From a virus: a DNA stretch of 28,976 bases. The stretch is from positions 1 through 28,976 of the IMG/VR virus record IMGVR_UViG_3300029907_000032; one strand, 5' to 3'. The translations under genes and the position numbers were made by a program. The number at the start of each line of letters is the position of its first letter. The first letter of the stretch is position 1. The notes under the pieces are model-generated. The model was not told where the DNA came from. It worked only from the letters and a program-made list of their open reading frames with translations, and did not search any database. This document shows, in pieces, positions 22,448-28,976 of this stretch.

Positions 22448-23148
22448 TCGTAGTCGTCAGGATTAACACCAGCCTTCTTGCACGCGGCAGAGAAGATCTT
22501 GTCGCTGCAGAACTCCTGCAACTTGTCGTAGGCCTCGTCGTCGAGGTCAGCGACCGGATCTGTGATGCCTAGGACCTCGCCAACGATGACGACTATATCG
22601 TCGAATTCGTAGTCGCGGCCAGTGTGCTTCTTCAGGTAGGCAGCGACCTTGTCTACGGCCTTCGCTGTCTGTTCCGGAGTGAACTTCGGCAGATCAGAAC
22701 TTGGCGCAAATGTCGTCGCGAGCTTGGCACTGGTCTCCAAAGCCGTCAACGGAATCCATATGATGTCACTTGTGTTCACGACCTTCGTTCCTGGGTTGGC
22801 CGGGAAATACTGGTGCTCAACTGGAGCCGGGGTCGTCAGCATCCGATTTGCCTTGGCGACCGGAGTCGGAACATCCTTCATGCCTCCTGCGATGCCAGGA
22901 GTCGAGATGTAGGCCTTACCCATGGATGCGAGACCCGGTTTCATGACCACGATTTTGAGACTTCTCTTTCCTTGCATGTCCCAGACCTGCTTGATACAGC
23001 CCTGGATCGGTTTCGTGATCTCGATCTGGAATTTGTGACTGTTCGCACCATTGAGTTTTGACGTCGCCTTCTTCACGAAGTCCGGTGTCAGCGCTTGACC
23101 GGCGGGAGCGGCGAGGAGGCGTTGCTTGGCTTGCAGATTGAGTGTCAT
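22444..23148 (-). CDS. LQAK-leader protein next to the prohead protease (234 aa)
   Basis: The likely start is ATG 23148 (MTLNLQAKQRLLAAPAG), five bases after the protease stop; an in-frame ATG at 23160 overlaps the protease end and has no ribosome site. After the leader comes a region with strands (HKFQIEITKPIQGCIKQVWD, RSLKIVVMKPGLASMGKAYI), a Pro/Thr-rich linker, then a helical acidic C-terminal domain (VDKVAAYLKKHTGRDYEFDD, EAYDKLQEFCSDKIFSAACK). I recognise no family. Unlike the other LQAK proteins it lies in the protease unit, and the nearest acidic residue after the leader is Asp 23 rather than Glu 13-18. Function unknown; a prohead core component is inferred. Confidence 0.8.
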   Translation of the reverse strand: MTLNLQAKQRLLAAPAGQALTPDFVKKATSKLNGANSHKFQIEITKPIQGCIKQVWDMQGKRSLKIVVMKPGLASMGKAYISTPGIAGGMKDVPTPVAKANRMLTTPAPVEHQYFPANPGTKVVNTSDIIWIPLTALETSAKLATTFAPSSDLPKFTPEQTAKAVDKVAAYLKKHTGRDYEFDDIVVIVGEVLGITDPVADLDDEAYDKLQEFCSDKIFSAACKKAGVNPDDYE

Positions 23149-23153
23149 TTTGT

Positions 23154-23921
23154 TCACCATGTCATTACGTGATCGGAAAGGGCTGGAACCCAGGCTGGGT
23201 CTCGAACGAGTGATAGTTCGATCGGACTCAAACCGTGAGCCCTCAAGAAAGCAATGTGCTGACGTCCCATGTAGTCCACGATCTGCCAGTTCACATCCTT
23301 TGTCCCACCGACGTGACTGCAGTTAGCGAATTGGTTGTCCCCGACTTCACGACCGCAGACACTGCAAGAGAACGAGTCAGCAAGCGCACCCATTGACACG
23401 GTGTTGATCTTGCCGTCCAATACTTCCTGCGCGATGTCAGGGTGCTTGTTCTTGTCGATGCCGGCCAGACCCATGACCTTGTAGTGTCGGCCCTGTCCGT
23501 AGTTCTGGATCCTGGTCAATGCCGTGTCAAAGACCACACCGTAGGCTTTCGTGCAGTCTTCGTTGTCGTGTTCCAAGTGCATTGGACACCCTCGCCACGC
23601 CTCGAATACCTGTCGGTTCATCGGAGGTGGCTGGAACTTGATCAACTCCTGCAGAGGGAAGCCGATGCCGTTGCGATTGGGGAAATCGCTCGGGCAGATC
23701 GGGACGTTCTTGAAGATGTAGTCTTCGATGTGAGGGCTTATGTGGTACGTCTTCGCCGCGAACGGGAGCCAGTGCTCAAAATCCAGTTTTGCAACCAGCT
23801 CCGGTTCTTTCTCCGCGTCGTAAGCCTGTTCCTGGCTCACACCTACGCCCTTGACCAGTGTGCTTGCCATCAGCAGCTCGCGCCGCAGGTCTTGATCGTG
23901 GTACTGCTGAGGGAAGCGCAT
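23154..23921 (-). CDS. prohead maturation protease (T4 gp21-like serine protease)
   Basis: This 255-residue protein should cleave scaffold and capsid leaders inside the prohead. The candidate catalytic residues are His118 in MHLEHDN and Ser176 in NTVSMGAL, spaced as in the gp21/herpesvirus-assemblin-like group. A nearby zinc-site pattern CSVC...CSH (Cys186, Cys189, Cys201, His203) is known from many phage members. An acidic third catalytic residue cannot be fixed from sequence. Near the N-terminus VSQE (28-31) resembles the [AS]-x-E sites such proteases cut and may be an autocleavage point. The ATG at 23921 has AGGAG ten bases upstream. Its gene precedes the scaffold unit as in T4. Confidence 0.87.
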   Translation of the reverse strand: MRFPQQYHDQDLRRELLMASTLVKGVGVSQEQAYDAEKEPELVAKLDFEHWLPFAAKTYHISPHIEDYIFKNVPICPSDFPNRNGIGFPLQELIKFQPPPMNRQVFEAWRGCPMHLEHDNEDCTKAYGVVFDTALTRIQNYGQGRHYKVMGLAGIDKNKHPDIAQEVLDGKINTVSMGALADSFSCSVCGREVGDNQFANCSHVGGTKDVNWQIVDYMGRQHIAFLRAHGLSPIELSLVRDPAWVPALSDHVMTW

Positions 23922-23925
23922 GGTG

Positions 23926-24315
23926 TCAAGCTCCTGCGATGTGGACGATGCCGCCGGCGGAGCCGAACGTGATGCGCAGAGCTGAGGCCAGTGGATGGGT
24001 CAGCTTCTTGACACCATCCGTCACAGCGAACGTATCGTCGGTCGGCCCCCAGATGCCGGACGTCTGGTTCGGATTCACAGCAAGGTCAGCCGGCGCCAAC
24101 GTCACGCCGATTGAGCACGCCCCACTCGTCACCTGAGCGAACAGACCCTGGTTGGCCACCCCTTTCAGGTACAGGCCCTCGGTGTCTAGGTACGCTACCT
24201 CGTTGGCAGCACCGCAGACGGTGATCGAGCCGAAGGAGGTCCGGCGCTGGACCACGCCGCTGCCGTTACCCCTGCTGTTCGGGCCTCCAGCACTGTTGTT
24301 GATTATCTGCGCCAT
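23926..24315 (-). CDS. small structural candidate (129 aa)
   Basis: A strong AAGGAG lies seven bases before the ATG at 24315, and the gene is packed between the alanine-rich and protease genes. The protein is beta-rich and Gly/Ala/Thr-rich: RRTSFGSITVCGAANEVAYL, LFAQVTSGACSIGVTLAPAD, then ALRITFGSAGGIVHIAGA. The N-terminus is flexible (NNSAGGPNSRGNGSG). Such features fit a capsid decoration or small head protein, but no family is recognised. Confidence 0.75.
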   Translation of the reverse strand: MAQIINNSAGGPNSRGNGSGVVQRRTSFGSITVCGAANEVAYLDTEGLYLKGVANQGLFAQVTSGACSIGVTLAPADLAVNPNQTSGIWGPTDDTFAVTDGVKKLTHPLASALRITFGSAGGIVHIAGA

Positions 24316-24318
24316 GCC

Positions 24319-25128
24319 TTACTCCTTGGCCACAGGAGGAGTCGGAGCCGCGGTGGTCGTCGGTTCGATCAGCTTCTTGGCTTCCGCCTCGGCTGCTGCT
24401 GCATCTGCCTCCAGCTTGGCCTTCACGGCAGCAGCGGCAGCTTCAGCTTCCGCCGCCGCTTCGTCAGCGAGCTTCTTGGCTTCTGCCTCGGCAGCGGCGA
24501 CCTCTGCTTTTGCCTTGGCTTCCGTTTCTGCAGCCAAGTCAGCGGCGGCTGCATCGGCCACCTTCTTGGCTTCTGCCTCGGCAGCGGCGACCTCTGCTTT
24601 TGCCTTGGCTTCCGTTTCTGCAGCCAAGTCAGCGGCGGCTGCATCGGCCACCTTCTTGGCGTCGGCTTCTGTGGTGTCGACCACGACTGCGGACTGACTC
24701 GTGACCTTGGCCTCCACCTTCCCGGTCAGAGCATTGACCTCGGTCTCCACCCCGTTCTTCACCAGACCCGCCAGATGTGCGGCTTCCGCCGTCAGCTTCG
24801 GGGCCAGATCGTGTGCTCCTTGAGCCACGGCGTGCTCGAAGCGGTGCCACTCGTCGCCGATGTGCTGGAGACCGACGGATGACAGGAAACTCCGGACAAG
24901 GCCGAACTCGTGGATCAGGAAGCCCTCGCCTTCGGACAGGACGTGACCGGCCTTGGTCATGGCTGCCTTGAGCGCGCTGTAACCGACCAGAGTCGGATCC
25001 GGCGTCTGCGGCTTCGCGTTGTCCGGATTCACAGCAACCGCGGGATTCGGGTTCGAATCGCTGACGGTGCCAGCCGGCGGCGACGTGGGTTCGGGAGTCG
25101 AGACGGGGGTCGAGACTTGATCGGTCAT
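24319..25128 (-). CDS. alanine-rich coiled-coil protein (269 aa)
   Basis: The ATG at 25128 has AAGGA seven bases upstream; the upstream open frame is not supported. Domains in order: a Thr/Pro/Ser-rich flexible N-terminus (1-40), a helical domain (about 50-130: YSALKAAMTKAGHVLSEGEG, FLIHEFGLVRSFLSSVGLQH), and a long Ala/Glu/Lys helix (about 150-255) built from near-repeats of AEAEAKK and AAETEAKAKAEVAA. Two exact 30-residue repeats lie in it, encoded by a perfect 90-bp tandem duplication. The composition is like TolA or LEA-type helices, so similarity searches will give misleading hits. It follows the SNF2-like helicase gene and precedes the protease unit. Possible roles are prohead core rod or internal spacer; unproven. 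Confidence 0.75.
   Translation of the reverse strand: MTDQVSTPVSTPEPTSPPAGTVSDSNPNPAVAVNPDNAKPQTPDPTLVGYSALKAAMTKAGHVLSEGEGFLIHEFGLVRSFLSSVGLQHIGDEWHRFEHAVAQGAHDLAPKLTAEAAHLAGLVKNGVETEVNALTGKVEAKVTSQSAVVVDTTEADAKKVADAAAADLAAETEAKAKAEVAAAEAEAKKVADAAAADLAAETEAKAKAEVAAAEAEAKKLADEAAAEAEAAAAAVKAKLEADAAAAEAEAKKLIEPTTTAAPTPPVAKE
24472..24660 (-). repeat. perfect 90-bp tandem repeat, 2.1 copies
   Basis: 24481-24570 is repeated base for base at 24571-24660, and nine further matching bases precede the first copy. It encodes 30-residue helix repeats. Perfect identity indicates a recent duplication and a copy number that may vary between isolates. Confidence 0.92.
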
Positions 25129-25196
25129 GATGGTTCCTTGATAAGTGTGGGCACACAAAGGGCTGGTACTGAGCCGGCCCCGCATGCGATTAAATT

Positions 25197-25212
25197 GCCA
25201 TCGGCCGATGGC
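25197..25212 (-). terminator. 16-bp perfect palindrome after the SNF2-like helicase stop
   Basis: GCCATCGGCCGATGGC touches the helicase stop codon at 25213. As RNA it folds into a six-pair stem with a GGCC loop and is followed on the - strand by AATTTAAT. It could be a weak terminator or a protein-binding site. The gap 25129-25212 contains no other feature I can support. Confidence 0.45.
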
Positions 25213-28200
25213 TTACTTCTTTGCCTTCTTCTTAACGACGGGTGCTTCGTCGTCAGCAGCTTCCTTCTTCAGTGGGACGAGTTCGTCGTTCTGATTTTTC
25301 ACCATCGAGACCTTCCGAACCTGGGCTGCGTCGGCCTTCAGTTCGTCGAGATTCTCGACGTTGATACCAGCGTCGATCAGCGCCTTCGTTGCCTTCACCG
25401 CCCCTGCCACATTGTTGACAAAGAGCGACATAGCTGGTTCGCTCACCATCCACTTTGACGACGGGGCCTTGAGCGCCGGATTTACCGCGTTCTTGGCACC
25501 CGGATGACCCGGTCCGTATGGGAGGCAGAGGTACGCTGCTCCATAGTGCGGATTCTGGCCATCTTTCGCGTAGTCCGCCAGCGCAGCCGGGTCGGTGTCA
25601 CCACCGTCGGTCACGAGAGCGAAGATCTGCAGCAGCTTCGGATCAGCCGTGGCTTTGAATTCACCACGCAAGTAGTTCTTGAAGCCGGCGCCGCCGATCA
25701 GGCGATCGTAGTGCTTCGGGGTGAGGATGCCCCCACCTTTCAGCTCCTGTGCGAGGATCGACATCGTATCGCCGTAGAACTTCGAGTCGAACTTGAAGCC
25801 AGCGGCCTGCCACTTCTTACACTGAGTCATCAAGTGCAGGTAATGCCGGATGCGGGTCTTCCAGTACATCGGGTCGTGCGTGAAACCCATAGCCTGCAAA
25901 GCCTTGACAGCACGAGCGTCCTTGCCGACCTTGTAACTCAGCCTCATGTAGCCGTTGACCAGCTCGAGTTCGAGGCCGATCGTGATGGCCTTGTTGACCT
26001 TTTCCACCACCTGCTCTTCCTGCAGGCGCTTCTTCTTGAGCTTCGGATTCTTGGCTTCTTCCTCGGCTTGACGACGATCGGCCTCTTCTTGCTCACGGCG
26101 GGTGATCTTGCGCTGCACCGTGTTGAACGACGGTACCGTGATCGGGGCAGTGACAGCGAGACCAGCCGCTTCAGCCAGCTTGTTCCGCATGTCAACTCCG
26201 TTGGTCTCCGTGCGCGTGACGATGAACACGTTGGTGACGCGGAGATTGCGACCAACAGTCCCGTCGTCGAACCGCACAACCAGACGCATGATGAAGTTGC
26301 CCTTCTTTGCCGCACCCGTCGCCGCGATGTAGCCGTCGCCGAGTTCGGTGTGAACCTTGCGGCCCATCACCATCTCGGTCTGCTGCTTGATGGCGAGGCG
26401 GCGCGCTTCGGCTGCTGCGCTGTGATCGCTCTCGTCTTCGCTCGACTCATCATCGTCGTTATCGTCACCCTCCTCGTCGGCTTCACGGCTCAGTTCGAGG
26501 CCGATGAAGTTGTCGACCCGGACCAAGCCGAGTTCACTCGCCTTGTAGAGCTCGGTGCCTGGCGCGTACGGGACACGCTGCAGCAACGCGGCGGCCGCAG
26601 GAGTCGGAGCCGGCTTCACCTGCGTGAGATGGAATCCACCAGCCGCCTCCATCTCCTTTCGGTACGCCTCGTTCTCGGCCTTCATGACGTCGTTCAGGGC
26701 GACCAGCGAGCGCTGATACTTAGCCAGGTTGGAGCCAAAGTCGTTCATGGTCTGGATGTTTTCCAGATTCATGGACAGCACAGGAATCGACGGGATGGTC
26801 TGATAGTTCGGGTCGTTCGGGTTCTCGAACTTGGCGACCGCCACGATCTTGGCACGCAGACGCGCCGCCTTCGTGATGTCGATCGTGCGGTTGGCTACGA
26901 TGGTGTCGAACTTCAGCACCTTCCGCTTGGCCACGCCAGGACGGAAGTCAGGACGTGCGATGCGGGAATCCCCCTGCTCCTGCTCACCCGGCGTCCACAC
27001 CCCCTCGACGCGGATCATGTAGTCCGCGTCCTGGAGATTGAGGCCCACCTCCAGGCTGTGGCGGATGCCGATCATCCAGCGGATCTTCTTGTCGGTCTTG
27101 AACCGGTTGACCATCTCGGTCTTGAAGCCGGTCTTGTAGAGAATGCCGCAGTCCTGCAGCTCCTTCGGCATGGCGGCGAACAGCGTGTCGGTCGACTCGT
27201 TGTAGTTCGTGAAGACCAGCACCTTGGCATCGCTGGTTGCCAGATGCTCAGTCAGCAGCTTCTGCAGCTCCACTGCCTTCGGGCTCTTCAGGTCGTCACC
27301 TGTCAGAGGAGCGATGTGTTCGCCCTTGTCGTTGACGAAGCCATTGCGCGCGTAGGGGTGGCCGGCCGGATTGGTCACGAACCGTTCGATGTCAGCGAGG
27401 TACGGCTGGAGGCCCGGACCGACGTCGCCGCCGTCGTCCTCTTCACCTTCTTCGCCCTCTTCGGTTTCGGTCTCATTCTCGACCTTCGGGGCATCACCCA
27501 GGTCACCGAACTGATCTTCGTCTTCCGGCGTCGCGCTCTTGCCCGTCAGTTGGTCCAGCAGCTTCTGGGCCTTCTTGTTGGTCTTCGCCTTCTCGCGGAT
27601 CTGACTCACCATGTCGTCGAAGATCGCGTCGTACATGATCTTCTGGCGCTCGGACAACGACACAGAGAGGAAACGGTCGATGCGCTCTGGGAGGGCGCAG
27701 GCCCATTCCTTGCGCTTGGCCGGCGCCCAGACGATGGTACGTTGCAACGTCGGCAGCACGGTCGACACGGCGTTCGGGCCCGTGTCCTGCCACGTGATGA
27801 CGCGACCACCCTTGACTTCCTTGCCGTACTTCTCGTTGAAGTCGGCGCGCGAACCGAAGATCGTCGGGTCCAGGATCGCCATCTGACCGGGCAGATCGGA
27901 CGGGCTGTCCGGGTTCATGGTACCGGAGGCGATGCGCTTCTTCTTGATGTCGGCAACCAGGCCCATCACGGCCTTGAAGCGGGCACGACCAGCATTGCGC
28001 AGGAAGTGGGACTCGTCCATCATGACGTAGCCGGGCTTGAACTGGCGGAGCATGTCCACCACCGGGAACACGTTGACGAGCGACGTGCCGTACACCGTCT
28101 TGTAGTTGCCGTATTTCAGCGCGTCGTAGTCGACAACCAGGATCGTGTTGATCGGAGCTGCACGCAGGATCTCCTCGAAACGCTTGACACCCGTGGTCTT

Positions 28201-28971
28201 GACGTTATAAGAGGTGACCGGGATTACGTTGACCTTGCCGTCGGTGAACTCGACGATCTCGGACACGTAGTTCGCCACCAGATGGGAGGGGCACATCACG
28301 AGGTAGGGCGCGCTCTCACCCTCCTTGATTTCGTATAGGATATCCGTGATCGTGAGCATCGACTTTCCGCCGCCGGCGTCGATAGGCCATGCCGCGTTGT
28401 CGGGCCGGCTGCGCATGATGTTGCGCACCTTGTTTTGGTGAGGCAGCAGTCCTGCTCCGTCGACGCTGAACTTGCCGGTCAGGAGTGGGCAGTCAGGCGG
28501 CGTCCAGTTCGGATCCACACCCTGGTTCGTGGCCGGCTGGTTGATCGTGTTGGCGGCAGCCGTGGTCGTAGCCAGATCGCCACCGTACGACGACAGGACG
28601 GTCAGCATGCCGAGGTTGTCCACCATTGTCGACACGGCGTACTTGACGAACAGGGCCTCGATATTGGCGACCATCGCCGGTTGCAGCGTCTTCACGAAGC
28701 GCGCGATGGGAGCGAAGTTGGCCAGCTCCTCGTCCGTACCCTTCGTGTCCAACGACTGCATGATGTCGTAGTAGCGCAGATCCTGCTTGCCGGTCACTTC
28801 GTGGAACATCTGGATCGCCTTCTGGGCCCAGGCCACGATGTTGTTCGGCACGCGAAGCTTCGCCGGATCAGCACCGTAATCCGTTGCGAGGACGCTGGTC
28901 TTGCACTCGGTGGCGTAGAAGCTGAGCTTCTTCACGTACTCGGTCGGCAGCGGGCGCTTCAGCACGTTCAT
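25213..28971 (-). CDS. SNF2-like helicase/ATPase with long C-terminal extension (1252 aa visible)
   Basis: SF2 motifs: Walker A DAGGGKS (198-204), DESH box (319-322), SGTM (motif III), LVFTNYNE (start of lobe 2) and GLNLQDADYMI...EQEQGDSRIARPD (motifs V-VI, QxxGDxRxxR type). This order fits SNF2-family DNA translocases. Two acidic linkers (near 485-520 and 835-860) separate lobes and tail; the C-terminal third has no family I recognise and ends in a Lys-rich tail. The ATG is five bases from the window edge, so no ribosome site is visible and the gene may extend upstream. It is separated from the + strand helicases and lies at the head of the capsid block, which raises the possibility of a virion-associated or packaging-linked role. 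That is inference. Confidence 0.85.
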   Translation of the reverse strand: MNVLKRPLPTEYVKKLSFYATECKTSVLATDYGADPAKLRVPNNIVAWAQKAIQMFHEVTGKQDLRYYDIMQSLDTKGTDEELANFAPIARFVKTLQPAMVANIEALFVKYAVSTMVDNLGMLTVLSSYGGDLATTTAAANTINQPATNQGVDPNWTPPDCPLLTGKFSVDGAGLLPHQNKVRNIMRSRPDNAAWPIDAGGGKSMLTITDILYEIKEGESAPYLVMCPSHLVANYVSEIVEFTDGKVNVIPVTSYNVKTTGVKRFEEILRAAPINTILVVDYDALKYGNYKTVYGTSLVNVFPVVDMLRQFKPGYVMMDESHFLRNAGRARFKAVMGLVADIKKKRIASGTMNPDSPSDLPGQMAILDPTIFGSRADFNEKYGKEVKGGRVITWQDTGPNAVSTVLPTLQRTIVWAPAKRKEWACALPERIDRFLSVSLSERQKIMYDAIFDDMVSQIREKAKTNKKAQKLLDQLTGKSATPEDEDQFGDLGDAPKVENETETEEGEEGEEDDGGDVGPGLQPYLADIERFVTNPAGHPYARNGFVNDKGEHIAPLTGDDLKSPKAVELQKLLTEHLATSDAKVLVFTNYNESTDTLFAAMPKELQDCGILYKTGFKTEMVNRFKTDKKIRWMIGIRHSLEVGLNLQDADYMIRVEGVWTPGEQEQGDSRIARPDFRPGVAKRKVLKFDTIVANRTIDITKAARLRAKIVAVAKFENPNDPNYQTIPSIPVLSMNLENIQTMNDFGSNLAKYQRSLVALNDVMKAENEAYRKEMEAAGGFHLTQVKPAPTPAAAALLQRVPYAPGTELYKASELGLVRVDNFIGLELSREADEEGDDNDDDESSEDESDHSAAAEARRLAIKQQTEMVMGRKVHTELGDGYIAATGAAKKGNFIMRLVVRFDDGTVGRNLRVTNVFIVTRTETNGVDMRNKLAEAAGLAVTAPITVPSFNTVQRKITRREQEEADRRQAEEEAKNPKLKKKRLQEEQVVEKVNKAITIGLELELVNGYMRLSYKVGKDARAVKALQAMGFTHDPMYWKTRIRHYLHLMTQCKKWQAAGFKFDSKFYGDTMSILAQELKGGGILTPKHYDRLIGGAGFKNYLRGEFKATADPKLLQIFALVTDGGDTDPAALADYAKDGQNPHYGAAYLCLPYGPGHPGAKNAVNPALKAPSSKWMVSEPAMSLFVNNVAGAVKATKALIDAGINVENLDELKADAAQVRKVSMVKNQNDELVPLKKEAADDEAPVVKKKAKK

Positions 28972-28976
28972 GGCCA

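Noticed and set aside
24472-24660. Tandem repeat considered as a CRISPR or regulatory array
   Set aside because: The unit is 90 bp, in frame, without spacers, and encodes coiled-coil repeats.
25504-28338. 944-codon open frame on the + strand opposite the SNF2-like helicase
   Set aside because: It is antisense to a gene with clear helicase motifs; its Val/Leu/Arg/His-rich translation has no domain and reflects GC-rich codon bias on the other strand.
1-28976. tRNA genes, integrase, transposase, attachment sites
   Set aside because: None seen on reading both strands; tRNAs could be missed by eye, but intergenic space is too short for most of them.

Overview
The window looks like part of the genome of a large contractile-tailed bacteriophage (myovirus, plausibly jumbo-sized) with a GC-rich host. 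The evidence is a head block in the order prohead protease, scaffold, major capsid protein; adjacent genes for a tail sheath and a T4 gp19-type tail tube; and phage-type replication helicases. Genes are densely packed, with ATGA or GTGA overlaps and AGGAG-type ribosome binding sites. I saw no tRNA, integrase, CRISPR array or insertion sequence. Species and host cannot be named from the sequence. Family calls come from motif recognition; no database was searched.

Layout. Positions 1-5791 (+ strand) form a replication/ATPase block: the C-terminal part of a UvsW/DEAH-type helicase, two small unknowns, a DnaB/gp41-like replicative helicase, two more small unknowns, and a membrane-anchored AAA protein with BCS1 architecture. 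This block meets the rest head-on at about 5800-6000, where a perfect 17-bp hairpin serves as a two-way terminator. Everything from 5998 to 28971 is on the - strand, so transcription runs from right to left. In that order it encodes: a SNF2-like helicase; an alanine-rich coiled-coil protein; a small structural candidate; the prohead protease; a 234-aa and a 61-aa protein; a small unknown; an acidic scaffold; a beta-rich structural candidate; the major capsid protein; a PD-(D/E)XK homing-nuclease candidate; several small structural candidates; the tail sheath with an inserted fibronectin-III-like domain; a second, larger homing-nuclease candidate; the tail tube; and a run of small proteins.

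The most interesting signal is a short N-terminal peptide, about M-x-[LI]-Q-A-K-x-R-L-x-A. It starts at least eight otherwise unrelated proteins in the structural block (77, 166, 158, 321, 62, 113, 67 and 234 aa). A degenerate form begins the major capsid protein, and two internal copies of its core lie in a 61-aa protein. Most copies have a glutamate 13-18 residues from the start. I infer a capsid-targeting, protease-removed leader analogous to the T4 internal-protein signal, which would make these proteins candidate cargo packed into the prohead and possibly injected with the DNA.

Other notable points are two nuclease genes inserted beside the most conserved structural genes, each with a predicted hairpin covering its ribosome binding site (one overlapping a T4-like late-promoter box); a three-hairpin array with two UUCG loops directly after the capsid gene; and the BCS1-like ATPase. 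No gene-free stretch exceeds 300 bases. The largest gaps are 21515-21777 and 5792-5997, both described below.
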